Shown piece after piece: positions 1 through 14,269 of a stretch of 64,000 nucleotides of DNA; positions within the stretch are counted from its first letter, which is position 1; every line of letters starts with the position of its first letter. A model generated the notes under the pieces. That model was not told the DNA's origin. It was given only the letters and a program-made list of their open reading frames with translations, and made no database searches. Source of the stretch: Phylloscopus collybita (taxonomy: Eukaryota > Chordata > Aves > Passeriformes > Phylloscopidae); the NCBI GenBank assembly GCA_027886175.1, contig JAJNNQ010000016.1:997001-1061000 (forward strand), written 5' to 3'. Position numbers and translations under genes: made by a program.

Positions 1-3000
1 TTTAAGAGCTGTCAAGTTGTATGTAGCCTGTTGCATGGAGTAAAACCCTCAGCTCTTCAGAGTTGCTTTACCCCCTGTTCCCACTGCCAAGTCAGTTTGG
101 AAGCAATTGCACATAAATCAGCAGACCATCATCATGAAATGCCTGCTTGGTAAAGATGGAAAATTTAACTCCTCATGACCAACAGTCCCAGATTTTCAGT
201 TAAACTTTCATTCCCAATCTGTATAGGATACAACTGGTCTGGAACGTGCATAGTAAAGGACAAAATCTACCTTTCAGGTGCTCTATTCCCAGTGGAAATC
301 CTACAAGTCTTAGAAAAAAAATCTTTTAAATATATTAACTGTAGGAATGCCCAGAAAAAAAGCTCTCATTCCTCTTTGGAATTCTTGCACTGCCCATTTT
401 TCTGGTTTATGTCTGAGCTGTGTGTTTTGATTTGAGGCAAGAGTTAGGATAGCCTGTGGAAGTATTTCATTACCTGACTTCCCAGCACTTCAGCTGAGGT
501 TGGTGACAGTCTGCTGGGGCTTGGAAATGCACACCTACACCTGCCATGAACAAGAGGAGTTTGCTGATCAGAATGGGTTACAATAACTTGTCTCCACATT
601 CAAGCAATAGAATATTTTTTTTTAATTGTGTAGCCTTCTATAATTTCAGTTTATGCTATGGCCCTCAGTTCTTATTATGATACTTGACAAGATACAGCAC
701 TTTGCAGCTGGGAATGTTAAAGCAGTTGCAAAGTCAACGTTAACTCCTGAAATAAGCCTTTGGAAAAAAAAAATAGTGTTTATCTTATTTAGGAATAGGG
801 GAAACTCAACACAGCAAAAATCAAATGGCATGAAGGAATTGTCTAAGTTGTTTGTAGTAGAGTGACTTTCAGACCACACTCAAGTAATTTAACTGTATCT
901 TGCACTCCCAAAATAAGATTTTGTTTGCTGTTGCTAATTAACAAAGGGCTGTTATTCAAGTGTTGTTTAAAGGGCAGTATTAAAATTAATTTTCTTGTTC
1001 ATGATAGAGAATTGTTTTGAGTAGGACAGAGACCTGGAGATACACAGGTTTTTTTCTTTTCTGTTTCTCAAGTCCTTTCCTTTGGTTGGTCTTCAGAGCT
1101 TTGTTCTCTGCTGACCAGTGGTCTCTGATGTGCATTGGACTCCAGTAAATGTCCTTGAAGGCTTGCACCGTTCTGCACCCAGGATGAATGTTGGGTAAAA
1201 GGGAGTTTCTGGTTCTGCCCTGCTGTGTGAATGAAGCTGTGCTCTGCACTCTGCAGGCCAAGATTCAAAATACGTTTTTGGGAACATGAGGAGCTGTGGC
1301 CTGACTGCAGGGCAGGCTGAGCTACAGACCCATCTGCTCCTGCTCCCCTCTCCCAGGTCCTCCTTTGCGCTGTGTCTGCAACTCACACAACTGCACTGCG
1401 CTAATTTAGGACACTAACACAGCAATAAAATATCCACATTTTTCTGAAGTTAGTTTTCTGCTGGCTGAGTGCACTGAAATGGCAATCCATAACTCTCAGA
1501 CGACACAAGGCAAGGTTTGAGACTCGGGTCTCATGTCGTGGGAAGGAGGTGACTGACAGCAAACTGCAAGAGTGACCTGAACTGCAGCTTCAGTTGCAAA
1601 ACCAAAAGCCAGCCCTTGCCCTCTGCTCTTCTGGGTAACGTGCTGAGATCTCCGTGTGTAATAAACTTGCCCTGCTTTATAACCCATCCCTTTTCAGCTT
1701 TCCCTCTTGATAGAAGCTTTGTCCTGCCCCTGACCTGAGAGGCCTCCTGCCCTTGGCCAGCTGCCTCCCTTAGCAGCAGAGTGCCCAAGGGTGGTGTTCC
1801 CCTCCCTGGGCAGGGTCTGAGCTGCAGCAGCTCCCTGCCACCCTGCATCTGCCACTCCTTCCTCCTTCTGAGTTGGGTGGGTTGATTAGACTGATTGAAG
1901 GAAGTGTCTGGATTGAGAGGGTTAAAGAGCATCCATCTGTTCTGGATTTACTGCTGCTTCAGTGGAGGCAGGAGGGCCAGGAATTAGTGAGTGGCTTAGT
2001 CCAGTTCTCACTGCTGGCAGCTGACAGGAGCACTGATGAGGTGATAATGAACTAAAAAGTCTGCCCTGTTGGCTGGGTGGGAAAGGGACCCAGACAGTGG
2101 GCAAGTCTCACCCGGGTCCTTGCCAAGATTTTCACGTTTTAATGGAATCCATCTAAAGCAAAATTAACAAGAATACGTTCCTGGCCAAGTTTCAGTTTGG
2201 TGACTGAAGGAAACGTGTGCGGTGACGTTTGCAGCAGGGCAGCTCGGGGGTCAGGCACAGGCAGCCCAGCCCAGCAGTGCTAGTGGCACCCACAAGGGTG
2301 TTTGTCAAATGCACAATAACTTCTTTTAAAATACCCTCTGAGGTTGTGCAGAACACACCCCTTCCACTTTGGGCCTTTGGTGGCGCTTATTAACATTTTT
2401 GACCATAACAATTGATCCTTGAAATATTCCGATCAGGATTTGAGACACATCCTAAAGGCATTGCTTTGTGTTTTCCCTTCATTGCTTGAAGTGCTGCAAA
2501 GCATTTTGTTTTTCTTACTTTTTCTTTCAACCTCTGTCTTTCATTAGAACATATTCCAGATTGCCTGTAACCTCCCAATATTTTACTTTTGACACGAGCC
2601 CAGCTAATGCCAGGCGTGAGTGTTCACTCTGTGCCTGTGCTAACACAGCGTGGATATACTGCCATGTCGAGGTGTAAGAAGCACTTGAGGCTGCTGGGGT
2701 AGCTGAGGAATACAGTGTAGGCACTCACCAGGCTTCTTACATTGACATATGGTGTTCCTCTCAACTTACTTGTTGCTGACAGACTTAATAAAGGTTGAAG
2801 ATTTTACAGGCCTTTAATTTGTGAAGAGCCTGCAGAGAGCAGGAGCGTGAAATATCTTAGCGAGAGTTTGTCTCTTTTGTAGACAACAATGCTGAGTTTT
2901 GCAGGCTGGCTTCGAAGCTGTTCATTCCGTAGCTGAAGTGTTTGGAAGGCAACTTCATTCATAGAGGGAAAAACCTCTCTGACCTTTGTGCAGAACATTG

Positions 3001-3715
3001 AGGGGGAAGATCGTGACCCCGGAGTCTCCGGTGGCTGGTGATTGAAACCTTGTGTTTCAAGAAATAAATGTTTAAAAACACTTCCTTATAAGGCCCGGGC
3101 TGCATAGACTGACTTTTTTTATAGCATTTTAACTATTTTGGTAAAAAGGTGTTTCTTCCCCTGCCCCCCCTTCTGATCCTACCAGAAAGGGCTAACTCAG
3201 CACAATCGTTAGTGTGACCCTTAGACTGAATGCAATTTTGTCATTATAAATATGACTTCAATTGATACAGCTTCTTTTTCTAAACCCATAGGCCCAAGCT
3301 GTCTCTGCATAATGTGTCTGTATGGCTGTAACAATGTCTGCATTCATGGGCTTGCCCGTGGCAATTGCAGGGATATGTTTTGTAGGTACAAACCAATGCA
3401 AAAAGGAAAAAAATAGTACGTTCAGCCTTGAGAAAAGACAACAAGTATAATGGGTGGGATTGGATGTGAGGGATGTTGGGAACAGTGTCAAAACCTTAGA
3501 AAAACGAAATTTGCGTGTTTAATTGTTAGCAGTCAGAAAGACTGGAGTAAATATTTTCATTCCATTTATTTGATGTCTCCTCCATATGCCCTTCTATTCA
3601 GAGGCAGGAATTAAGGAATTCCAGAATTTCTTACTTCAACTGCCTTGTTCACACAGACTTTTGTCAGTATTTGAAAACATGGAATTGCAAATAGTCCTGT
3701 ATTAGAAAACACGCT

Positions 3716-4355
3716 TGTAGTCCACGAGAGAGATGACCTGAAGATCAGGACACTCTTTGGAACACGTGCTTTATTGGTCGTGGGAAGGCAGCCTGACTGG
3801 GGAAGGGTCCAGGGATCCAGTGCAAAGTCCAAGAGGGTCCAAGGGAAGGGGCGCAAAGAAGGGTGCAAAGAGAGGGTAGAAAAAGAGAAAGTGCAAAGAA
3901 ACCGAGCTCCTTGTTACATTCCATTTTAACCCTTTCTATCGTGAATATTCTAATGAGCATTAACCAATCACCTTAAGATACAAAACCTACAGAATCTACA
4001 TACAGCCTATGGGAACTACAACATTACAATACTACTCTACAGACCAAAACCTGTGAAACCCACCTTATCCCTGATACCTGAGAAGGTCCAACCTTTTATT
4101 CATCCTTTTGTCTTGGCAGGGGTGTCACTGACCCACCCAGCCAAAGCCTTTCAGCTGCTTAATCACCTTCTTCCTGTCCATGCTTACAGTTCAAACTTTG
4201 CTTTTAATTCTATTCCTCTTGTGGGTTTCATACTTTTAGAATCTTTTACTATTAAATTATCTCTGCAGGGCCGAGCTACTTCATCCTCCCCAACATCCCT
4301 GCTTATTCAAAGTACCTCACCACTTACTAGATGTGTCCCTTCTTGACTGGCAAAC
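3716..4355 (-). mobile_element. Solo-LTR-like block of an endogenous retroelement, minus orientation
   Basis: Read on the minus strand the block has LTR order. There is an upstream portion, an ATTGG (inverted CCAAT) motif near 3963-3967, then a pyrimidine-rich stretch, an AATAAA signal inside CCAATAAAGCACGTG near 3765-3780, and a short U5-like tail that could end in CA at 3716. The sequence resembles LTRs I recall from songbird genomes. The left edge is set by the TG/CA terminus. The right edge is approximate, and I could not find a matching target-site duplication. No gag, pol or env coding sequence is adjacent, which fits a solo LTR. Confidence 0.5.
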
Positions 4356-6704
4356 TGCTGTGCTTTGTTACCTGTACCAGTGCCCATCTTCTGGTATGGT
4401 CAGGGCTCCAACAGCTTTGGAGCTGCTGAAGGAATTGCTCCTTACGTGGTGCCTCCTCTGTGCCACGAATGTTGTGATTCACGAGAGGAGGGAATTCTTT
4501 TTAACCTGATACATGTGGAAGAGTTACCAAGGAGTTGGCACCCTGGACTGTTATTTATGACCAGCAAAAAGCAGTCTCTTTTATGGGCATTGTGATTGTA
4601 GTTTGTAGTTTTCAAATTCAAATTGATGTATGTTTTCTCAATTTTTTTTACTTTGAGAGAAGGGTATTTACTTGGGAAAGGGTATTTGTTCAAAATCAAA
4701 ATTTTAGGATAAAATGAGATGCAGTTTTTAAGTGCCTACTAATCTCAAAAAGTAATCTGTCCCATGAATCCCTTCCTCAAATAAAGCCAGCAGTGACGTT
4801 GAGCAGAGCTACTAAGAATCTTATAGCCATTCTATCTGAAAATGTTCCTTTTCTTCTAATAGAAAGTGTGGAAGGTTACCAAATGGCATTCTTGAATCTG
4901 TCACAGAAAAGGGCTTTTTTTTTTTGTTTTGATCAGATCAGCATTGTCAGAATCTCATCTAAAATACCTTAGAGCAACAGATTCAAACATTCTTGTCTGA
5001 ACAGATGAAAATTCAGTCATCTGTTCTGTAATTATATAGCAAGGATTAAATGCTGCTGATTTATTTTGTATCACATTCTCTTGTTGGTGGTATGTGCCTA
5101 CTGTTCATGTCTGAAATAGAAATCATTTTGATAGAGAGAACACAAAAGAAATTTTTGCCACAGGAAAGCAACAGTTGTGTCCATTTCAGAACGATCCTGA
5201 TGTCATCCTGATCACATTAAGAGTCTTGCCTTCTCCCTCTTCTTGCTTTGTTTTTGGAGAAGCAGACTCTCGAGCCACTACATAAAAAACTCAAAAGTCA
5301 TCTCCAGATTTCTTCTATGCAAGGCTTGGGTGTAAAGGCAAATCACTTTTATCTTCTAGCTAATGTCTCTTGAGTTTCAGTATTTTGTGGGTTTGTAGCC
5401 TCCAAGTAAGGTCTTCTAATTCCTGGGATAATTAGGACAGCTGTATAATATAACAAAAAATCAAGTAGAAAAGCAGCTCTGTGTTGATTGGAAGTATCTC
5501 TAGGTAGCAGCTTACATTGATGAATACCATGAAACTTTCACAGCCCGTTCGGATTAAGCTTCCCATATTTTTACTCTCAAGGAAACCAGAATGCATTGTT
5601 TTGAAACTTGATTTTGGGTTAGAAAATGCCCAGTAATTTTCTACCCAGAAATCATTTTTTCCTTCTGTCCTTCTTTTTTCCCCCCTGCTCTTTTCTGTTG
5701 GCTATACTCACAAGTCAGGGTGTGTCAGAGTTGCTGATCCTGCATGGTCACCATTCCAGTCTGCTTTCGTTTCCCACTGATGTTTAATGATCTTCCAGTC
5801 CTGGGAGATCATCCTCAAAAAGCCCAGGTAGCTGCTTTCAGCAAACAGGAAGTTTGGGAACAGAGTGAGAGCAAGTTTCATGCCATCCTACAGAGCTAAA
5901 GGGAAGCACTTCAGCCTAGAAAACTTTGCCTTTTGAATAAGGTTGTACAGAACCTTTGGCTTCTTCCAGGGCTTTATTGCCATTGCTGCCATTGTGATTA
6001 AGTCTCTTGGTATTGCTGATTATTGGGATGGCACAGAGCCAAAATCACTGTTGCTTTTGGCTGAGTAGGAAAAAAGCATGAAAATGTTTTTGGCAGGAAT
6101 TAAAAAGGAGTACTTGTTAAAACTGAAGAGTTGATTGTTGTGTTCTTGTATCATGCTAGAGTTGAAGCTAATTTTTTAACACCACAATTTTCAGTATAGT
6201 TCATGGCAGAGGTGCTGGATGAGGCAGCATTTGAGAAATGACATTTCCTTACTGAATACATAGAGCAGGTAAGAAGTAAAGTGAGTGCACTTCCCTGCTG
6301 TGGTTCATTGCTTTTTGGGAATTTCATTTCAAAGGGCAAGTGCCCCTGATCTTCCCTACTGGTTCAGCTGCATCTTCCTTCATCCAGCACTGTTCTCTTC
6401 TGTGCAGGGTTCATGGTGACAGTTCTTTCATTTCTTCACATTCCATGATGCCTATAACTGCAGTCAGGCTCTTTTGATAAAAGCTGAACTCTTCCAGCCT
6501 GAAGAGTTAAGGAAGTTTACTTCTGAGTTCCAGTTCATACCTAGAACTTTACCAACAGCTTTAAAAGCACCTCTGGCATGGGAGTGTGCAGGCTCACTTC
6601 AATGAGACTTTTCCTTCTCGTGTTACAAGTGTATTTCTAAGGTGGTCTTGGAACATAAAAATGTATCTATGGTGGGTGAACTTCAGCTAAAACTCCCACC
6701 CAGC

Positions 6705-6725
6705 CACTCACTCACTCACTCACTC
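6705..6725. repeat. (CACT)5 microsatellite
   Basis: Five uninterrupted CACT units lie in the long ERC1 intron. No function is implied. Confidence 0.9.
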
Positions 6726-7017
6726 CTCAACACAACAGGAGTAGGAAATAGGATGAGAAGGCATCATGGTAAAGACAGGGAGATGCTGATTACTGTCACG
6801 GGCAAAACAAACTCACCTTGGAGAAGATGAGTGCACTGCACTACCCAGTTAAAGGTCTGGGTAGTGGGAAAGCAAGTCAAACAATAAAACAACTCCTTTC
6901 CAGTCCCATTTCCTGTGCTCCCCTTCATTCCAGCACTCCAGACTCCTCTGCTCTCTCAGTGCAGGGAGGGGTGCCCTGGGTATGGGCAGCCCACAGTTTC
7001 ACTGGGGATTTGTACAT

Positions 7018-7220
7018 AGTTTAGTTTGGAAGGGACCTTCAAGGTCATCTAGTTCCAACCCCCCTGCCATGAGCAAAGACACTTTCCACTAGAGCAGGTT
7101 GCTCCAAGCCACATGCAGCCTGGCCTTGACCAGTTCCAGTTCCAGGGACTGGGCATCCCCAGCTTCTCTGAGGAACCTGCTCCAGTGTCTCGCCAAATCC
7201 TGACATTCCCCCCAAATCTA
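7018..7220 (-). mobile_element. CR1 LINE 3' fragment, minus strand
   Basis: The left end carries the diagnostic reverse complement of a CR1 3' UTR: TTTGGAAGGGACCTTCAAGG, then a GTTCCAACCCCCCTGCCATG block, then a degenerate run into the segment before it. The 3' end of the element is on the left, so it lies antisense to ERC1. It is 5'-truncated and has no intact ORF2, as is usual for CR1. The right boundary is approximate because similarity fades. Confidence 0.85.
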
Positions 7221-10200
7221 GCAGGGCAAGCCTGTCAGTATTTCATCCATTGTGTCTGAGAGCCTTGTCCAGCCACACAGCTCTTTGCTGTCACCAGTGT
7301 GGGCTCTCCCCATGGGGCTGCAGTTCTTCAGGAAGGGATCTGCTCTCGTTTAGCAGTGGCCATCTGCTCCACCATGGGCTGTCCATGGGCTTCAGCAGAT
7401 CTGTGCTTTGCACCTGGAGCACCTCTTTCCCCTCCTCCTTCTCTGGTCTTCCCAGTGCTGTTTCTCACCCTTTTCCCCCCATGCCCCTTCCTTTGCCTGT
7501 GGGGCAGGTTTTGCCCTTTCTGAAATACCTTTTCCCAGAGATGGCAGCAGCTGGGCTGAGCAGTGTCTGCAATGGATCCTCTGGAGCCATCAGGAACCAG
7601 CTGTGTCCAGCACAGGGCAGCCCTGGGCTCCTCTCCCAGAGGCTCCTGCAATCCCTCTGCTGCCAACACCTCGTCATGGACACCCAATAGAGCATCAAAT
7701 AATATTTTAAATTTTCGTTACAGGGAAATTTAGGAGAGTGTAACAATGCTTACTAATGCACTACCGTGCCACTTGCTGAGTGACAAAGAATATTTTCTTC
7801 ATGGGAAGAAGGAATTTATTTTCCATGTTGGGTTTTAACTCTTGCACAGATGTAGACAAGGCTGCTGGTACAGGAGGCCAGAGCTACACGGGGAGGCTCT
7901 GCTCTTCTGCTGAGTGTCAAACATGCTTAAAACATGGGAAAACACTTCTTTAGGCAGCAGGTCCTGAGGCTTTGTGGCCACAGAGAAGTCTGCACTGTGG
8001 AGACACTGTCTGCAGGATCAAATGTGGCTTAGGCAGATTCCTTAGGCAGACAACAGGTCCATAAGTGGATATTGGAGTGAGCTTAGATAGGGATGTGCTG
8101 TAGAACATCCTTAATACTGTAATTCTCAATGCTGGCAAAATAGGAGTGACTGGGCCAATAGGATGTGTTACAGCTTATAATGGGGCTGAAGAAATGCAGC
8201 CAAGAGAGAAAAGCATGGCAGTGAGGTCTGGAAGGCTGACATGACCAAATGTATTCTGTAGAACACAGAGTACCAAAATTAGGGGGACAACATTGAGCCC
8301 AAGTGAATTTAGAATCGTTCAAGGAAGATGCTGAGAAAATAATGGACTTTAGCTTAAAACATCAAGCAGCAGAATTCTGTTTGTGCCACAGGTGGGTGTG
8401 GTACAACACTAAGGATCTACAGATATTTTTGTCATATGGCTTTAATCCTGTTTCTCTTAAGAATGCCTCTTTCTGCAGTGTTTCTGGGTATTATCAAGTG
8501 TCGGAGTGGATCAGATCTAAGTGGTTAGCTGGAGCTGAGGTCGCTCCAATTACCCTGATTGCTGGTGAAAACAGCAAGCCTCGATTGGAGGAAGCAGATT
8601 TGGAGTTCTTTCAGAAGTGCCTACAAACAGCTTTTAAGAAGTTTGATCACAGGGATTCTTTGCAACCTAAAAATTAAGTTTGTTTTAGGTTTCCCTATAA
8701 TGGAAATATCTATCTGATTACCTTTTGCTACAATTGCAATCACGTTTTTATTCCTCCTTATTGTAACTTTATCTTGCTTTACCTCAGATTTTTCCATTAA
8801 TTTCAGGAAATAAGAGCCTGACACGGTAATGCTTGTGAGTGAAGCCTGGTCCTTGGCATCCTGATGTTTGAACTTTGTGGATTAGAATTGTTGACTCACA
8901 GCAATCAGGTTCACTCTTGTTGTGTCTGACAGGGAACAGAGGGGGCTAAGCCAAAACCAGAGCCCCCAGAGGAAGGGCATTAGAGCTGTCTTTTCCAAAG
9001 TGAATGCTTTCCCTTCTAAACAGTCTCTGGAAAGAAGCTTAGTAATTCCTTAGGGAGGCAAGTTATAAAACTTGAGATGCAGATTTTTAAATCCTATGAG
9101 CCAGCCAGCATTAGTGGAATTGGCTGTCAGAACTTGTAAAAATCTCAAGCAATCTCTTTTATTGTCTTGTGGCTCCAGCAGTGAGGCATCTCAGCTTGTG
9201 CAGGGTGAACTTTCCCCACCATATCCTGTTTGCTACTGTTGGGGTCAATACAAATGGCAATGCAAGTTCTGTACAGGGGAAGCACCTTCAAGGTGTGAGA
9301 GGTTATCACAGAGATCCTTCCATCTGCTGAAATGGAAGAACATGAGAATTTGTATCTGTCATACCAGAGGGGTACAGGAATGACTGGAGCCCAGTCTTGC
9401 ATCTGTTTGATTTTAGTAATGAAGTGGGGCTGCCTGCAGTACTTCAGATTCTTGTGTGTGATACTTTGGGCTGTGTAGTTTTCACTGGAATTTGTTGAAC
9501 ATCTGGAGGAATTTCCATTTGCATGCCAGTTAAGAGTTCTAGAGTAGAGTGTTTGGGGGGTTGTTACCTCTCCACTGCAAAGGAATCCAGATTTTATTCA
9601 AGGAAATTCATAAGAAAAGTTCTCCTACCTGCTGTTCTCCATGTTATTTATGGTGCTACCACAACTTGCAGCATAATGTGACTCTAACTGGAAATGTCCT
9701 TCCTAAGTACAAATTCAAGCTTGGGGAGAGAAGTTCTGAATCCTGGCTTCTGCATCAAGCCTCAGAAAATCTTTTTCCATTCAATCTCTGCAACTCTAAC
9801 CAAGCCAGTCTGGTTCTGGTTAGAATTCTGGTGTCTTAGACACCAGAGCAGTGTCATTTATGGAAATCTTCTGGTAGCTCGTGGTTGAAGGGGAGACTGT
9901 AGTGCACTTGAGAGTGGTTCTATAGTGTGGCTGTCTTTGTTTGCAAGGGGATGAACTTGGTGACCCTACTAAAACAGGATGAGACACAAAGATCAATGTG
10001 GGTGGCAGCCATTTAAATGATAAGACATTAATTCAATAATTCAGTAATTCATGCTGTCCACCTTTTTATGCCCTAAGCTGTGACTGAAAGGATATCCATA
10101 AGAGCCACATGAAGTCTGTTATTAGTCTCTTTTGAGAGACACAGAAATCCTGAATACTGGAGCTTCTTGGCAGGTGATAAGAGGTCTTGATCTAACAGTG

Positions 10201-13200
10201 TGTCTGCATTATAGAAAAGTGTTTGATTCTGGAAGACTGCTGTGTTAAATCTGGAGCTCTTAGGTCCTGTGCCAGTTCAGGAGTCAGCTGTAGGCTCAAT
10301 TTCAGATATATTGGTATTATCACGGAATGTGCAACCCTGGTAACCTTGGTTGATTTGGGAACTTTGTACAAAATGAGACAAAACGATAATTTTTAGCAGT
10401 GTGGTTGTCCCTTGATTCAAAAAGACGAATGTCTCCATGCAACTTAGCTGGAAGAAAAATAAATTCAAGCACAGAAATCAACAAGTTAGGCTATTGTTCT
10501 TCAACATGTGCTAGAAACTACCTAATAAATTTCTGTATTTGTGATTGGATCCACTTTTTCCATCAAGTTGCATCTGCATTGCATCATCTCCTGCCCTGTT
10601 GAAAAATGCCCTTTGGCACTTACAAAGTCCACTGCACTGACTGCTTGACTGCTCTTCAGATCTTCCATCTTTACAGGGGCATTAGCTCCAAATTGTGGCA
10701 GTGCTTGGTTTTGGTCAGCACAGCAGGCCAGGCTCAGCTTTGTGGTATTTTTCAGAGGCCTTTCCTGCTCCTTCTGGAACAGCTGGATCATTCTGGGTGG
10801 AACAGCTTCTGTTATGCACTTGTGGTCACTATGGTTTGAAGCAAAATGAGGAAGTTGAAGGCTTAATCCTTAAGAATCAATCAATAAACCAATGGTTAAT
10901 CTAGAAAATAACCCTGAAGAATAGAATATTTCCTGTGGCAATTCCTTATATCTGATGTATTTGTTTTTGGAGTGCAGAGGACTAACTTTTAAACCCCACC
11001 TTTGGTTGGATATGCAAAGGAGACTTTGCAGGGTCCACCTGTTCTTCTTCCTTTTTTAAATGCAAAACTGTCTTCTGCACTCTTTTAAAGTGGAAAGCAT
11101 TTTGTTGACCTGGTATAAGCTTGTTTAATGAAATAAAGATTATAAATGCAAGACAATAAAAAAAAGAAAATACTTAAAATAGCTTAATATTAAGTGAGGA
11201 CCTGGTTGAGTATTGTCAGTAAAGAGCCCCAGTTTTGTATTCCCTTCTGCACAGGAAATGAAGAGTCATCCTAAAATACATCCTACAGCCTGGTTGCTCC
11301 AGCAGGCACCCTCCAGTGTGGGTTTGGAGTTGTGAGACAAAATCTCCCAGCTCCTGGATAACGTTCTAGAGCAAGCTGCCAGCAAGCAGCTGTCAGGGAG
11401 GTGCTCAGCACCCTGTCCCCACTCTGGCATCATCCTGGTCTCACCTGCAGTGTGCAGCCTGCTGGGTCAGTGTGCTGCCAGTGCCTGGCTTAGATGTGGA
11501 TCCTCAGCAGCACTTGGGGGTGCCACTTTTACAGGTGGATCCTTTCACAGCAGTAGTTTTAATTCCTAGAACTGGGAACAAAAGAGGTATTCTCTTGTTC
11601 TCCTGTTGATTCACGTGTTCCTCATTTTTTTTGCCCAGCACTGGTTCCACTGTGAGGTGCACGTTGCTCTGGGTGGTGAATTCTGCTTGTGCAGCCAGGG
11701 CCTGCTTTGGGGCAGTGCTGAGAGTGATAGCATAAATAAATAAATGCCTTTTCAAGTGGGCCAGAGAGCTTGCTGAAGGCCTTTTGGCATGATGTCTGCC
11801 TCACAGGTGCGTTCCCAGAGTGCTCTGTAATGACTGGTAGCTGGAGGAAAATAGAGTAATGTTAGCTTTGTTTTTTCTCGGGGTGTTGTTGTCAAAAATC
11901 AGTAAATTAGTTAATCAGTATTAAATCTCAGAAGCTGTTACATCAGTCCGTTGCATCGTTAGAATTTTTATTTAAATTACTGCAATGCTTAAGCCTTGTT
12001 ATCAATTCAACATTTTTTCCTAAATGAGAGTGAAATTTTTTGGTTTTACTATTAGAGCTACCCCTGCAATTACTCCTTGTATCTTAGATATGTCAGCTAA
12101 TACTAAAATAGCGGTGCACTCTAGCAGGGACTTGTGCTGCACTGGATTTGACAAAATGTTGTGTTTCAGTTATATCATTTAATATACATTTTGAGAGTTC
12201 ACAGTTAGCCATCGTCAAATATGATGGCAATAGTAACAATCAATAACCGAGAAAAACAAAAACGCCTTAAATGCTTGCAGAGGGATTTTTGTAAAGAGCC
12301 TTCTGTGAAGGTGCCTGGGAAATGAGGACGGGCAGAGCCCCACTTTGCCATGCCTGAAGGGGACTTTGGTGGCAGAATTCCAAAGCCCTGAAAGCCCAGG
12401 AGCTGGAGGAGGCGCTGACCCTGCTGTAACCTGAGCAGTACAAACTGTGCCTGGCGGGGAGCAGTGCTTCCTAATGGCAAACACAGAGGGGCAGATGGTG
12501 GACAGCAAGAGCCATGATGCACTTGCTTCACCGAGCCCTTCCTCAAGGGCTCTGGGAGGGGCTGGGGGTTCCATCTGCACCAGGCTGTGGAGGTAGGAAG
12601 CTGGAAGTCACAGCCTGAGCACACCCCTAATGCCCTCTGCCACTCCAAGGGTCTGGGAAGAGTTTCTTTAATTGCAGAAGATGGCTGAAGCCTTGCTGTG
12701 CTATATGCCCCTCGTGCCAGCTCCCCCTGTATCCCCCCTCCCAGCCCTGATGCTCTGGTTTCATGCCAGGAGGGTTTTTGTGGAGTTCCCAGGCTCAGGT
12801 GTCTGGGCCCTGCACAGGCTCAGCCAGATGTGTCCACATCCACCAGATGTGCTCATGTTGTGCTTTCCGTGGGTTCTGTGTGCTTGGGGCTGCTGGAGCC
12901 TGGGGGAGCTGGGGCTGCCTTTGCCCATCAGCAGCCAGAGCAGCGTGGATGGGGAGTCAGCAGGCTCTGAAGGTGGAGGTGCCCCTCAAAGCTGCTGTGC
13001 TCCCTGGGAGAGCACTGGCTGTTCTTAAAGGGAGACATCTCTGGCATGGGAGTGGCATCTCTGTAGGAACCCCGTGCTCCAGGGGCAGCTGAGCTGCGTT
13101 CTGTACTGATAACACCTCTCTCTTTGGTTCATGTTCCCTGCAGTGGGAATTAGACATTATTGGTTATAATTCCTAGTACCTGCTTCCCTTTCAATGGCAG

Positions 13201-14269
13201 GAATTCTCTTTGAGACATTGAACGCTCTCTGGAGTGTTTTAATGAAATCCGAGTTTTGTCTCCAAGTCATCAATTTTGCTCTGTCTCTCAGCCATCATCC
13301 TTATACTCCTCCCCAGAAACCCACTAACTAATCAACTTAGCGTTGGGCATTCTGAAATGTTTGCTGAGAAAACAGCTCTGTTTTGACAGACAGCAATTAT
13401 AGCACCTGGGCTATAGGCAGACTTTACAGCTCTTCTGGGGATCTCTTATGAATAGGCACCATGAGGCCAGCACAGCCCTGTGCAAACAAGCTTTGTAACC
13501 AAATTGCACTGAAAACCCCCTTCTCTTCTACCCACACCCTCCCCTCCCCAAATTACTGAGTGCCATGGACGTACCTCCTTTGCTTGCTCTGAACCTGGAA
13601 AAGCTCTCACATTTTGTAAGAAAATGCCATTTAGATTTAGCAAGAGTTTCTGTCTCATTCAGTGTGCTTGTGTGAAGCCCCATGCATGGCTGGGTGTGTG
13701 TCATACACTCTCCTTTGAAGCTGTTGGATTTTAATTTGGTTTTTTTTCATAATTGGAGAATTGCAGGCTGTTTGAGGGCTCGGAGTGATTCAAGGATGTG
13801 GAAAATTAAGGAGAGTATGTTAATCTGAACACAGCTTTTGTCTGTGTCCTTTGGGGAGGCACATTGTCTGATACTGGTTGCATTGCTCATCAGTCGTAAA
13901 TCACATTTTTTTGAGGAAGCAATGCACTGTCTGAGGTCACACAGTCATCCTCTGCTACCCATTTGAGACTGTCTTGGAGAGCCTGGGATCTCTTCTCAGC
14001 TGCCATTTTATTTCTTCCAACTGCTTGGGTTTATGCCGACATCACTTCTTGCTCTGAGGGTTTAAAAGAAACTAAAAATTCTTCTATAGGTAGCATTCTT
14101 CCACTGTTTTCAGCAGTCTCAGCTAGAGGAAAAGGAAAAGAAAATGTCTACAGCTAGGCAGCTAATTCAAGACATCAAAAGTAGTGAAATGCTAATTTAA
14201 ACAGAATAATATTGACCAGGCGTGTTAATGAAAAACAGCCATTGACTTCAATGCTGTAAAGCTGCTACG

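Noticed and set aside
12205..13157. Dense overlapping frames on both strands suggesting a gene
   Set aside because: They are produced by GC-rich, CpG-poor sequence. The frames overlap in all phases, with no splice sites or protein-like composition.
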